Notes: a model not told the origin generated them from the sequence alone. Shown: positions 38,365 to 52,781, numbered from the stretch's first letter. The stretch: 64,000 bases of DNA from Chrysomallon squamiferum (GCA_012295275.1 CM022665.1:10798976-10862975), one strand, 5' to 3'. Made by a program: numbers and translations.

Positions 38365-41300
38365 TCAGTCTGCATTCATGGCAAGCAAAGAATTAACAGT
38401 AGCGTCTTTGTTGCCACGATTTGCCTCAAAAACTGATTTTATTGCCTCTTCATCCATATCAGGAAACATTTCCTTGACCTGTTTCAAATCTTCTTCAGTA
38501 TAGAGAGGCCCCTGTGGTTGCTGTTGTTGTGGTGCATACATTGCTGCCTGTGGCTGTGGCATTCTCTGTGGATATACACCTGCAGCAGCAGGAACACCAG
38601 GAACAACTGAATTTATATATATTTAACACATTTAAAATACAATAATTTAAAATAATACATTTCATTAATGCCTTAAGTATTATTAAATTATATCAGTTAA
38701 TGACGGAATTTATTAGAATAAAATATTTGTACTTCAGGTAATATGAAAGGTAATAGTAACAAAAAATAAAGATATGTACAAATACAGTAACTACAGTAAA
38801 CATATATAGTAAACATATGGTAGCTTATATATATATATATATGTATATGAACAAAATAATTTAAAAACCAAGATGTGAATTGTATTAAATGATTGTTTAG
38901 AGCTGCAATCATGAGATATTTAATATTATAATTTTTATTATTATTATTATTGTTATTTTTAATTATTTTTTGTTTGTTTGTCAGTACTAATAAACTATTT
39001 TTAGTACTGATATATAAATATACTGCATACATACGAATATTTAATATCCAGAAATTGAAATGGTTATATTATTAACAATACTTTTCTAACAGCTGGAATT
39101 TAAAATTTCAATTATTTCTAAACTTTAAAAAAAAAAAAAAATTTGATTTATAAGTGGAAACATTTCAAATTGATTTATGTTAAATGAACAATAAATTAAA
39201 ACAAAAATGGTTTATAATGTTTGCAATATATTATAAACTAGAGTTAGTTAATTATGAAAAAATCCCAAAACAAAACATGATAGGTAATATTTAAATTACA
39301 AAACTGACTTTATGGTGCATTTATGGGTGAGTGTGTATGTACATATATTCACTGTATCTCAGAAGTCACTATCTGTTTTGAAAAATAATTGTGATTATGA
39401 AAAACTGGTATAAGACACAAAAAATATATTTATTTCAAAGTATATGCTGCAAAAAATTAGTGTCTACATGGTATTTGTAAAAATAAAAGTCTGTACTAAT
39501 AATACATATTTTTATGACAGCACAGCATTTGACATAAAAATATCCAATGTTACTGAGATAGATAGTAACTGTCTGTATATAAGCAAAACGCATATTATAA
39601 AGTAAAAAAATAAGTTTAAACATACCAACTGGCTGTACTGCAGGATAATACATTGGCATCATCATAGGAGCACTGTATGGCATAATAGATGATGTTGGCA
39701 AATCAGATGCAGGCTAAAATTTAAAAAATATTAATAATTTGTAATGTCCTGCAGACTAAAATGATAAGTTTAGAATAATACAGCATCCTTTAAAAGAAAT
39801 GAGGAACTATTAACTTTCAGGATGTGAAATAATTATATTTCTCAGGCATATAAATTATAACATTCTGTACAATAAAACAATATGGTGGGAAAAAATAAAA
39901 AAAGTTTCAAATGAAATCTGACCATGATTATGTGTCAGATGAAGAGCAATATTTATTTTAGATGCCTAGGATGATTTAGATATTGTTTTACAGGATTCAA
40001 GTATTCTAGCCAACTGTTACAGATTCTACAATAATTTCATGTCAAGAGAAACAAGAGTATATAAGAGGTTTTCATAAAAAGTATTTTGAAAGTATAATTA
40101 TAGATACACAGAATATAATTATTAAAAAATATATATAAACTACAAACAAAATAAAAAATACAGTGTTTATTTCTAATAAAAAACCCTGTGAAAGTAAAAT
40201 ATGTGTTGTTAGATATAAATATATATCAATCTAACAAATGAAAACATTTAGATGAGTATAATGGTTAGCAAGATTGTCTTCCAAATTCTATCAACAAGTA
40301 AACTTGTATTTATAAAACTAATTAAAAGCCTTACAGTGAATGACATGATTATATTGATCATTCCTTCTTTTTCATCGCCTTGACGACCACTTAGAGGAAA
40401 CCAGTTATCTGTTGTGTCACCAAGCAGTGCACCCTCAGGAATAGTTATGTGAGCCCATGCAATTCTGTCATCCATCGTAAATGACCGCTGGTAAAACAAT
40501 TAATTAACATTATTTAATAAATTAAAATAATTTTCTTTTTTTTCTTTCTTTTTTTTAAATCCATATAATGTTTTATATAAGTACCTAAAGTTTCTAAAAT
40601 TAAATAAAATGAATTAAACAACTAAAGACAAAAAAAACAAACACATAATACTTTTACCTAATACAGGATTTTCAGTGTGAAAGATAAATTTTTAAGACAG
40701 CATTTTTGATAACTGTCTTTAAACATTATATGCAATATGTAAAGTGTTAGGAATGGGTTTTTTTTCCAAAACTGTATCTGAGGAGAGATTACATAACAAA
40801 ATTATTTTATTTTGATAATGAAAATGCTGTCGTGTTAACAATTATGCAGATTAAACTTACTTCATCAAAAATTTCAAGGTACATGGAATCAACTCCTTTA
40901 GGAAGAAGTCTGAAAATAAATTATGTTTTACTAAACAAACAATGACAGATTAACTAGCACTTGTCCAGATCCTTTAATTTTCTTGGATTTTGGAATATAC
41001 TAAGGTACCCAGGGGAAAAGATCAAACTCTAAATAACAAAAACATTTATATTTTATATAAAGCTTTTTGTAATACCCCTAGCCAAGAAGTAATTTTATAT
41101 AAATATTTTTATTAAATTTTTTTCTTTAAATTAGAAGAAATTTTTTAAATGCTTGTGTATGAACCAAACACAGTAAAGTAAGTTTTAATTACTTTGGCAG
41201 CTCAATACATTTTAGATTTCAGATTTCAGACTTAAGAAATGCTCAACCATGTAGCTTAAATATCTGTTTCTGTAACATTATTTATCAGAATTAAAGCAAG

Positions 41301-43108
41301 ATATTTAATAGTCAAACATGTTAAAGAAAGTATGTCTAATGTTATGCAATAAATTACTTTTTAAATAAGAATAATTATGACTTATTTTTATTACATTATT
41401 ACACCCACATGCATACACATCTCATTTCTTAAGTTCTTAAAAGCTGAAAATAATTTTAGATTTTATAAAAATTTTGTATTTTATTTCATTTAGGCTAAAG
41501 ATTCTTATTCATCTGATTATTCATTAAATATGCATCCTATTAGTTAAAAATTATTTTTACCATAATGAATAATTATAACAAGTCTTTGCACTATAGATAA
41601 ATATGTCTCATAAATGAAATATTTTAAAAGCTAAAAAATAGTTTCAATTTTTATACAGATTTTATGTAGATGTTTATGTGTTTTCCTTTAAAGGTCTTTG
41701 GCAAACCCTTAGATATCCATCCTCTAGTTATATTTTCCATTTCTGTTACACTGACGTTGGCTGGCAATTTAGATGATGCTTACTTTTTCTATTGTTTAAT
41801 CATTCTTAGTTTTTCAAAAAAAAAAAAGAGAGAACTTACATTTGTACCACTTTGTTCCATCTTGGATTCTTTGCACCATTGTATGCTGTAGGAGTTTCAA
41901 AAACTGAATGACCTAACCTCACTCTGCAATAAGGATCCATCTTCGTTAGGCCATAGTTCTTTGTCAGCTTTGCCTGTGAAATGGTAATACTCAGACGACC
42001 AGCTATATTTGACTGTGCCATGTGAACCCCAGCTTGTTGTTGTGCCTAAAAAAAGATTACATTAAATACAAATAAAAAAATAAAATAAAAAAAAGGTTTT
42101 GTTCACATTTGGTGAATGTTCCATGTGTTCTGAAACATTTATTATGTTAAACTGTAAGTTTAGGAAGGTTAATCTGGAAAATAGGTTTCATGAAAATCTG
42201 AAAATACAGATAGACTTATCTTTTTCCTGAAACTGGCTATTTGTATGAAAATGATTCACTAAAACTTATAAGAAATTGAAATTAAGCTAAATATATACTT
42301 TTTAAATAAATTTATAAAAAGTTACTTTATCAAACATTTTGGATTTTGGGCAATGGATTGTCAAACTATTATGTTTATTATTTCCCATAATGTCACGTAG
42401 ATAAAAGAGAGGTTATGAGTATACCCCAATTTGTTTTAGCCAATCAAAACATTTTTCTTCTTTCAAATTTTCATCACAACGAATGTAGAACCTCCACTTT
42501 TGTTTTCTTGTTTTTTTCTCTAAAAATATAGATATTTTGCTCTGTTTTCTTTATTATTTACAAGATATAAAGGTAATCAGTGAAAGAATTCCAAAAGTTT
42601 TTAAAATACAACTACTACATTTGCTCCAGTGAGTACTTTCCATACTATACTACTAGCATTGTTCATTATTAATATAAGTTATTTTTCTATTTATTATGGT
42701 GCTACCTGCAGTATCTGCGCTATTCTGGCATCTTCCATACACTGTTGATTTTGTCCTGAAAAGCGGAGAAAATCACTTGGAAGCTCCCCAACCATCACCT
42801 GGTAATAAAAGAAATTAGTTCACATTCCTTTTAAGTCATTCCTAAAAATTATTAATATAAAACACGTTTCTTGAAATTATAATATTTCGTATCATAATTA
42901 TAGTTAATTAAAATAACAAAAAAGTAAACAATATGGTTAAATATTAAGAAAATACTATGAACAAAAAATTATATTTTAATAGGATTATTTCCAACATTTT
43001 TGCTAGTGATCAATTTATTAAAATGATATTTGATTATGCTGTAAAATTAAAAATAATAATAATAATAATAATTAAGATAAAGAATAATCATTTTTGGTGT
43101 AGTTTCAA

Positions 43109-43140
<32 letters not shown>

Positions 43141-44810
43141 TGTTCTTGTGTTTATTGTTACAACAGTATTATAAGGCACTTCAAGATGTATCAACTTTTG
43201 CAAGTTTCAAACTTAATATACTCATGACATTGTATATAACAAGAGGACAAACTTCATTAAAATAGCTTAACTTCCTTTAACAAATACTAGTACAGTTATA
43301 GGCATGCATTAAAATTCTTTTCCTTCCTTTTGGTAAGTTAAATAGTTTCTTATCAAAATTATGAATAAAAATTAATAAATCTTATTAGCAACATATTGTA
43401 AATATGTGACAAATTTCATTTCTGCAAAGCAGCGAAAGGTCACCAGGTATTTGTGATGAATAATCACTTTCCTCGAAAGGAGTTACCTCATTCAAGCTTC
43501 TGTTTTGTCATTATTTTTATATATTTTCCATAACAACAAATGTCATGACATAGTATATAGATTGATCTTCATATTCATTTCTTGTCATGTGATCTTTGAT
43601 AAACTGCAGAGAATCAACAGACAAGTTTGCAAATTCTAAAGGACCATCACTTTGATAACACTAAGCTTTTTTCTTTCATAGACTACCAAATTTCATCTAA
43701 ATACTTGAGGTAACAAGTACTAAATTTGGAGTAGCTGGATGTATGGTGTTCTCAGCAAACAATGCAGCCACAGTAATTGCTGTAGCTGCAGAAGTCTTGT
43801 AAGTTAAATGTTTCAGTTATTTAATATATGATTAAGTAATTAACAGGCCTAATTGTAGTTTAATGCAGCTTTAGTAAAATGTTCTTTTTGATTAATGAAG
43901 AAAGTTCTCAGCAAGTTAGCATTCAAGCTTAGAGTCATGATCTCATACTAATAACCTGATTAGAAATATATATATACATATATATATATATATTTTTTTT
44001 TTTAACAGTTTCAATTTCCTAATTAAAATTCATTAACATTAGCAACATGCCTAATACAGTATAGCTCTAGAACTCCTCAAAAGCTTCATTTTGATACATA
44101 AAGCACATGCATTGGTTTGAAAACATAAGATTTATTCAGTGCTTGTCTTGCCAAAAATGCAAGCAAATTTTATGCAAACAAAAATTCATAACTTCTTTCA
44201 TAAAATGCTATCAAACTGATGGTGTTATTTTAACCAGTTTTTCTTTATCATCTTCTTCTTTTATTTACTTTCTTATGATTAATAATTTTATAGGCAAATA
44301 ATTTTTTTGAAAAGTTTGTTAAATAATTACTTTTAATGGGTAGTACATTCTTTATTTTTATTTTAATTATAAGTTGTACAAGTTTTTTACCTCTTATAAT
44401 TAACAATGTAACAAAAAATATATAAGAATAAAATGTAACTATCGCAATTCTAAATTAGTGCAACAAGGAAATATATCATCGCAGTATATGATTCTGTGAT
44501 TACGTTTAATACTGACACTAATATTATTCATTTATTGATTGTGAATGTGATATAATCATATATATATAATATAAAGACTCATAATACTGATATTCATATC
44601 GTAATCATACGATAATGATAGTTGAAGTAGTACGAGCAGCGAACCAAAGGATAATACGGCCAAAACCACTAAACGTTTGGTAAAAGGTAATCTCTATCTA
44701 TGTCTTCATAAGAGTGATAATAAATAAATAAAGCACGACACACTGCATCCAATTACCCTGTTTCGTCTACTTGCTGCAGCCGAATTATTAGTAGCTGACG
44801 AATCCGACAT
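38365..44810 (-). CDS. TOLLIP: TOLLIP (Toll-interacting protein), complete, 7 exons
   Basis: TOLLIP is a cytosolic adaptor. In the known family it damps IL-1R/Toll signalling, binds TOM1, phosphoinositides and ubiquitin, and works in endosomal sorting and selective autophagy. Exons in transcript order: 44757-44810, 42706-42798, 41840-42045, 40861-40909, 40335-40487, 39626-39713, 38365-38606. Phases all fit and the total is 294 residues (human 274). The TOM1-binding region (about 1-55) has '[10 protein letters not shown]'. The C2 domain (about 64-185) has '[12 protein letters not shown]', '[10 protein letters not shown]', '[11 protein letters not shown]', '[14 protein letters not shown]' and '[18 protein letters not shown]'. 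A Met/Pro/Gln-rich linker (about 186-250) follows. The CUE domain (about 251-294) shows the ubiquitin-binding 'MFP' (261-263) and 'LL' (288-289). The extra length lies mainly in the N-terminus and linker. Confidence 0.97.
43109..43134. repeat. Poly(T) tract in TOLLIP intron 1
   Basis: About twenty-six T within the long first TOLLIP intron. This is poly(A) on the transcribed strand. Confidence 0.85.
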
Positions 44811-47800
44811 TTTGATTGTTTTGGTTTTAGTTTTGTGTTATGAAAAGATAACTCTAAACTAAAGTTTTTAACATAAAAAATATGCATCATGCTATCAGTA
44901 TTAGTCATGCTCATGTGATTCGTTATACTCAGATACTGGATCATTATATTGTTGAATATTAATCAATGTGTGTGTGTGTGTGTGTTTAAATTTTATTATT
45001 TAAATGTTATATTAAAATAATAGTAAAGCAATATATCACAATTACTACTTACTCAGTTACTGAATGATGCATTAATTTTGTAAATTATTTATATTACACT
45101 TTACAGTATAGGTTTTAATACTATTTTAATTTCTGACAATCATGTGTACCCATTTTTTAAGCATATCATTAGCTTATGTACATATAAATTATTATTTTAT
45201 TTCTTTACTTCATAAAATATATACAATTTTAATTTGTATGCAAGTAGTTATTAATTTCATACTAAATGCATTAAAGAAAGAACTATTGGTGTGAATGTGG
45301 ACCGTTTCACTTTTCAACAATTGTATATACATCAAAATCTTTCCTCTTTGTGGGAAGATGCATAACAAAAGAACCCTTGGTGCTAAATAACAAGACTTAT
45401 GCAAGTAACCTACAGAGTGAAACAGTGGGTTTCTTTTTTCACATCATCGTATTTGAAAGTAACTAATAAAATGCACTTAAGAGATGTTAAACAAGTATTC
45501 ATTCATTATATATATTTAAGCTGATCTGGTTTAATTTGTAATTTTTTATTATTTTTTTTTTTTAATGAATTGTATTTCAGTGGAAAAGTATTTTCTGACT
45601 TTTCTTTAGAGAAATACTTGTGGGGTTTTAGGTGTGTTTTTATTTTGTTTTGTTCTAATTTTAATTTTATTAACTGGCATTACAATCTGCCCTTGCTTTT
45701 TCACATTTCTTAAGAATGAAAAAACAACAAATAAACTTCACTAAGAAGCACTTTTATTATATTTTCTGTTTGCAAAAATAAACTCAATATGTATATGGTA
45801 TTGAATAATATTCTGTAGTCATCTTGGTAAGATTACAAGATACAGCTTACAACAGTATTTATTAACAAGCAATAACAAAGAGACAATCTAAAAATGATTC
45901 CAAAATGAGACTAGCATCAGTTTTAAAGCCAATTCTTACATCAAATTTTGTCCAACTTCATCTTCATCCATATTACTTACTAGATGATTTACATTTTTGA
46001 TAAATATATAAGTAGATACATACACAAATTTATAATAAATAAACACATAAATAAATAAAATAAAATTACTTTCTATTACAGTATTTTTATATTTTTTTAA
46101 ATGTTAAGAAAGAAATAATTATATCTGAATTTTGCAACAATAATAAAATCTGGGAAATAGTTGCAAAATGCATTATTCAGTCAGTTTAATGATTTTATTT
46201 TTTTTCTGCAGTCATATCATACAAAAATGATTGATACATAACTGGTTCTGTTTTATTCATACTTCAGTAATAGAAACTGTTGAGCTCAGACCAAATTAGG
46301 ACAGACTTACAGCTTAGAAAAAAAAGGATTGTTACATTATTACACTAAATTTTATTAAGGAACTACAAATTATTTAATTACAAAATAAATAATATGTACT
46401 GTATTTTCATAACATCTGCAGCAGTCTGAAACACTCTCAGCCCAAATTTATGTTTTTAGTATATTTTCGAGAACAGCACTATTAAAAAAACCCCATTAAA
46501 AAACTTCATGGTCAAATGTATTCCAAATATACCTTACACAAAATACACTCAACTGTTTTGTGTAAGGTAATTAAATTATTTAACCATATCTGAACATTAA
46601 TTACTAAATATTTTATTGAGATATCCTGTTTTCAGTGTTTTTTCTTCCAACCAATTTAAATGGAAAAGCATTTATACACAACTAACATTAAACTATAATA
46701 GAAATAAATAAAAGCCAAACAAAAAAAATAATTGCACTTACAAGTAACATGAAAGACTGATAACATTAACAAAACAAAAATGCACATACAAATGTACTGA
46801 CCTCAGAAAATGTGAACTATTAGCTTATGTACATAAACTAAATAAATACAGGAAATGTTAATTATAATCCATTTGTAAAATAAATATACACAAGTAATTT
46901 CATTTTTAATTTGTTTGATGGAAAAATGTTTGGTCCTGCTTTAGAAATCACAGATTATGACAGTTTTGATGATAACTTTGGGCTTAGGGGCAATATGTTT
47001 AATGCTAATATATTGAGTTAATTTTTAAACAACAGAAATAAAAAAAAAACAATTATAAAAAATGCATCAAAAATCAATTTCATTTCTTTAAATTTTGCAT
47101 TGCTTTTTAAATTTGTTTTGTAAATATATTTTGGCAGCAGCCTTGGATTAAAACATAATGAAATACATATATCTTAATTTATCAAAGTAGTATTATGTTT
47201 TGAAGGTCATGTTCATGTGTATATAAATATATACATATACACCAGTACAAAGATTTGTTTTGTAAAATAGACAGACTTGGTACAGTATTAAAGGCATCAT
47301 GACAATAACACATGCATACTACACACATTCATACATACATACATATACATGTATAAACGTATAAATATATGAGTTAAGGTAACACTGAATTATATATATA
47401 TATAGTTTTGTACAAAGAAAAGGGGTGCATTAAAATAGTAACAAATTATAAATAAATAAATAATGAAACTGATAGGAAGCTTCAGTTAAAGGCATTTTAC
47501 AAACAGATTTAAGCAGTGAATTTCAAACCACATTTATTATGTCATTTAAACCTTTTTAAAAAGGAGTATAGGATATTTTGTTTTTTCTTGTTTAATATTT
47601 ATTTATCTGTTCATGACAGCTTTCTTTTATTCAGATGAAATAAATTGATTTCCAGTTAAGTTTTGACTTCTTCATTCTCCATCACACAAAATTCTTTTAA
47701 CATCTGGTTCTAGTTGTACAAAGATTGGAAAATTGTAAAGCAAAATGGTTTTATATTTGGCAGTCTTGTAGTATAGATAAATCTTAGCCTTATCAGCAAA

Positions 47801-48515
47801 GGTTTTACTGAATATTTTATATAAATTATTGTTCTGCTGCCTGTGCAAATCTTTTTAAAAATCATATAAAGATCTCTGTGCCTGTCAAATGAACCAGTTT
47901 TTCCTTCTCATCAATAAAGTAGCTGTCCACATGTAAATTTTAAATGAAATGAGGCCAGAGAAGCATATGTATTGTAATATTTTAATTTTGAGGGAGGGGA
48001 TTGTTTTTGTTTGTATTTCTTTTTTCCTCTGGCTTATATTTTTTATTCCAATTTTATGGTTGTAATCGAATCACAGTGATATTTCTTTAATGTTTTAGTT
48101 TTTTAAAATCAAGAAACATTTTGAATGAAGACTGGTGAATGAATCACAAACTGGTAAGATAACTAGGAAAAGGAAAAACTTTTTGATTTGACAAGCGAAA
48201 AGGATATCAGAATATTTTGTATAACCTTTTCATACCTAAAACAGTATATTCATCTGATAGGACTGTACCTAAACTGCAAGACTGCCCTAGAATTACTGAA
48301 ATAATAGTCACTAGAAGGATAATGTTTTCTTCCTTATAATAGCTACATCTATTTGATTATGTAAAAAAACATTTAAATACCACTTCATTACCATTATAAA
48401 ATAAAGTTCAGTTTCTGAATTATGTTTGTTTTGTCTTGCAGCTATCTTAAAGCATACAAATTATGAAATTCAATCCACTTTAATTTCACTGCAGAAGTTC
48501 AGAAAAAAAATAATT
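44811..48515. other. Intergenic DNA and long 3' UTR candidate of the BTBD17-like gene
   Basis: Just upstream of the TOLLIP start is a presumptive TOLLIP promoter with no TATA-like box I can assign. The interval 45.5-48.5 kb is AT-rich with few simple repeats compared with the first 33 kb, and may be a long 3' UTR of the minus-strand BTB gene. It holds a perfect 14-bp hairpin at 46530-46569. I see no coding exon. Confidence 0.55.
46530..46569. repeat. Perfect inverted repeat, 14-bp arms, 12-base loop
   Basis: Arm TACCTTACACAAAA (46530-46543) is exactly reverse-complemented at 46556-46569. The next bases outward do not pair. The AT-rich background makes short palindromes common, but a mixed-sequence 14-bp perfect arm is unusual. 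Confidence 0.85.
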
Positions 48516-50781
48516 TTAGTTAGATTTCTCAGAAATTTTTTCTTCTAGCAAATGTATGCCACAATCCTGCACTTTGATGAAGACCTTGCCCTCCAAGTTC
48601 CCGTGAATCAGATAGGGTGAATCTTCTTGTGTCAGCTTCGATATGTCAATGACATTCTCAACAAACAGTTCCAGATTATCTTTACAAATCACTGTTTCCT
48701 TATTGTAAGTACAAGCAACGTATTTGACTTTATTCTTCATGCCATAAAGGACCATTGTTAATTGGACTTTAAATGGAGGCTGGTCTGGCTGGACACGCTT
48801 GAGTAGACGCAGACTGGTGCTGTCACTCTGTCTTCCCAGATATGTCCCATACAAGGTGATGGTTGTGAAATATCCTTTGGGATAAAACACAAACTGCAAA
48901 GGAATTATCTGTTGGGTTGTTCTTTTGTGAGATGTTGGCATAAACTGTACAGGTATGTCACAATCAATAGAAATTCTACTTTCAATTTTGTTGACCGAGT
49001 TGTATTTGTCCAGTTTGAAGCTGTAGCAGAGGCCATAGTCCTTGCTGAAGTAGTTTCGATACAACTCTTCTTTGCTACTGGCTGTTCCAGAATCAATAGC
49101 AAGAGAATGATGTTTGTAGCCAAGGTTAAGCTTCTCTGCAAATATATCATGATGTTCAGAGAAGAAAGGTGAAGATTCCAAATGAAGAAGATCCTTGGGA
49201 AGAATCATAGTGAAGCGTATCAGAGGCACAATGCTCTCAAGATTTTCTGTGATGGACTCCTTGTTCAGTTCTGAGGATAACCATGCTTCCACTCGGTTCC
49301 AGAGATGAATTTCATTTTCAACAATGAGTTCTGAGCTGCTCAGAAACTCAACAAGTTCAGCCCTCGTCATCTCAAGCCAGTCTTGAGCTTGGAGAATGAT
49401 GTCAAAATTTGACAGTATGAACTTCAGACACTCTTCCTGCAACTCATTTTGTCTTGTCATCTTGGCATACTGGTACCAGGTTAATGTCCGGTTAGTGTCT
49501 GGAGACTCAACAATGTGTCTCAGCATGTAGGCAATACAGGACTGTCGGAGAACTTTGATTCCATATTTGTCTGCCAGAAGTAAAACTGGCAGAACTATGT
49601 CAGTTGTCATCTGAATAGAGCCACAATAGAGATACCTGCAATTCAAAATATATGTAAATGAAATAATTAATTCTTAGTGACAGAGTCTATGAAGAAATCT
49701 ATTAATGTCTTTGGTAACTGTTACTGAATGATAAGTAAGGGATGTTTCATAAAAAAAAAAAACTTTTAAATTCCTTCATTTCAGTAAAATATGAAATAAC
49801 AGAAAAAAATTAGATGAATAAGCTAAACAATATTATAAAACATAAAATAAAGAAAAAGATACATTAAAGTATTTCCCCCAAAAATGTATAATGCTACTGT
49901 TTTTTATCATTTGAAAAAACAAAGAGGAATGAAAATGGAGACATTATTTAACATTAATTAGCATGTATAATCTGTGATTACCTCAAAAACAGGTCAAAGA
50001 CAGGAATACATTCTTCCTCTTCTGTAAGAGAAATTTCAGTTTCCTCCGATTCCTTCCAGCTTTTTTGTCCTAGCATAGCTCTGTAAATACATACCAATAG
50101 TTAAATAAAATGAAATATAATTTTAAAAGTTATAATGAAATAAAAATTAGGATCAGAGGAATACCCCAAAGGGGCAGATCAAGATATTTTTGCAGAAAGA
50201 GCAATCCTGGACGCTGGAAATTTGCACAGAAAGTACAAAACGAAATGACCAGTAAAGCCTGGATGAGTGGTGCAGTAAGAGATATTTCTATAGGATAACA
50301 GAAGTGATATCTGAGAAACTATGTGAAAGAACAAAAGGTAACTAAAACTGATATCAATACCATAGTGAGACGCATGAAAGTAAATCAAAGATGAATTCAA
50401 AAGTATATTATAAACAACAAATCAACATGATAATAGCATATATATAATGATGTAATAATATTTATGTATATATAGAACAAAATGATGATACTGTTTAGAT
50501 TAAATGAACAGCAAATATGACTTACTCAAAGACTTCACTTGATGTGATGAGAACAAACTTGTGAACAGCATATCGGCAACCTCCAACTCTCAACATCAAA
50601 TCAGCAAACTTTTTGTCATTATACAGACTAACAAATCGGTCAATGAACTCCTTTTCATCATTTAGTAGTTCTGAGGTTGGGTTTTGCATTTTACCCTTGT
50701 GTAAACGTTTGGACCTAACTGACTGAACCTTACACTGACTCTGCATTTCAAATTGCTTTCTCAAGCAGTGGAACACATTTC
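48516..50781 (-). CDS. BTB/BACK-domain protein of the BTBD17 / Tango10 family, 5' end unresolved
   Basis: Exons in transcript order are 50526-50781, 49982-50080 and 48516-49635. Phases fit at both junctions, giving 491 residues to the TAA counting one codon split with an unseen upstream exon. The BTB/POZ domain (about 50-160) has 'KKFADLMLRVGG', 'YAVHKFVLITSSEVFEAML' and 'VFDLFLRYLYCG'. The BACK region (about 165-270) has 'WYQYAKMTRQNELQEECLKF' and 'ENEIHLWNRVEAWL'. A long C-terminal domain ends in 'KVFIKVQDCGIHLLEEKI'. Vertebrate BTBD17 (478 aa) shares 'RYLYCG', 'ATKYG' and 'WYHYA'-like positions; fly Tango10 is the invertebrate relative. BTB-BACK proteins often act as adaptors for Cullin-3 ligases; this is family knowledge, not shown here. 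The first coding exon is not found. An in-frame Met lies at residue 13, but the true start is probably further upstream. Confidence 0.88.
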
Positions 50782-52741
50782 CTATGGCAAAAAAAAAAAA
50801 AAGAAGGACCATTTTGAACATGTCAGTGTTAATATGGCATGAAACAGAAAGATCATTTAAACTCATAAAGTTAAGCATTGAATAAAATATAGATAGTTTT
50901 CAGGGTTGTTTACAACATGTAGCTATTTAATTACTCACATAATTATAGGAAATCATATATTTTGAATACATTACTATCAGTTTTTAAAAAGGCTTTATTT
51001 AGTTTTCCATTTTATTTCAGAGCAAATTAATGTAGTGCTCAATATCACAAATTCTGATAATATATTTATATTTTTACACTGATGACTGAATGCATTATCA
51101 TCCATTCCCAAAATATGACTAAGTAAAAGATACAATTGTACCATGTAGTTTATTAAAACAAAATAATTTAAAAAAAAAAAAAAAAAAAAAAATCAAATTT
51201 AAGTTTTAAATAAGAATGTACATAATTTGCATGTAAACATTTCATACAATATTTTTTTTTTTTTTAAATCAAAGTAATAATATATTAAATAACAAATAAA
51301 AATCAATATCTTGTGTGCCTAAAGCACAAACCTCACATCCAAAAATTGCAATTTAGAACATCCAGTGTTTACACAAAATGTGATAGAATATTGTACAGTA
51401 AGTATGTGACATAGAATAACCACACCTAACAAATAACCTGAATTGTTTTTAACAGTGCTTTAAGACTAAGAGAAGTTGAAAAAAATGGATGTATGTCTGT
51501 CAAAAATTCATTGTCATCTTTCTTCCATATATAAGCATACATATGTGTACTTACAAAAATAAAGCATAAACAACAGACACTTAATTTAAAGCAATCAAAC
51601 TGTTAAAGTATTTTCATTAAGAAATATGTTTTTAAAATTAAGGTTTTCTTTATTTCCACATATTTATAAAACAAAATCTTGACATTAATATACATATGCA
51701 TAAAAACCTCATTTAAGTAATAAATTAAAAAAGTAATTTATGAAATATTAATTAACTATATATATATATTATCTTGGAGAAAATGTAATTTATCATTTAC
51801 TTAAAAGAAAGTGTTAATAACAAGTTTTAAGATCTAGTATTTTTACTACATGGTAAGGCATTTATAAAATCAAATATTTACAGGTTATTTATATACACCT
51901 GCAACAATGCACTTTGAAACTTGTAATGAAATTAATGCTAGTTTGCTTTTTGTTTTCTGTTCAGTATGAACACATTCCTGGAAATCTCACCCATTCATGT
52001 GTATTTTAACATGTTGAATCTTGACACCAGTTTTATTGTCAGTCACCTGAAATTAAGATTTAAATAAACTGATAATACCTATACATTATTATACCAAATT
52101 TATGAAGCCTGTTTTGCTTGTCTGCATGTTACTATATGCATTACAATGCTTAAACACATATTTAGCTTTAAGAAAAACAAGACTTCATAATTTGGCTCAT
52201 ATTATATGCAAATGGATAAAAGCTTGTAATTAACTTTCTTTTAAAGAAATCTGCCAGTGTTGGTATCTGTATTAACTTGGATTTATCACATTAAATCATG
52301 AATGAAATTCATTAAGCTTTGATTCATGCAGACATTTTGTGTCATTCTTCCAACTAACTGATGTGCTGTTTTTGTGTGAATGTATGTGTGTGAATATACA
52401 GTATTAATGCACGTACACATATATATGAATTAACACCAATATTATAACAATTAAGAAAAACAAAAATAAAATAAAAATATTCATATATATTCACATTAAT
52501 GAGCATTAATGTTTAAATAGCTAGTAATGACAATTTGTTAATTATTAAGATTAATATATTAATAAAACAAGACCAATATTATGAATATATTTATTAAGCA
52601 TTAAGTTACACAGACTGCAGCACATCACTGCATGTGTATCTATATATTCTATTCATGTTAAGTGGGGTTATTTACAGAATAGAAAATAATAAATAACAGT
52701 TGCATGCATTATTCATAAAATGTTCCATTTGTTTTAACAAT

Positions 52742-52742
<1 letters not shown>

Positions 52743-52775
<33 letters not shown>
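52743..52775. repeat. Poly(T) tract, 33 bases
   Basis: The longest mononucleotide run in the window. It could be a minus-strand retroposon tail, though no element body or target duplication is evident. Confidence 0.9.

Positions 52776-52781
<6 letters not shown>

Noticed and set aside
50110-50298. Plus-strand frame of 62 codons between two BTBD17-like exons
   Set aside because: It lies inside an intron on the opposite strand with no domain; probably chance, or an old repeat remnant.
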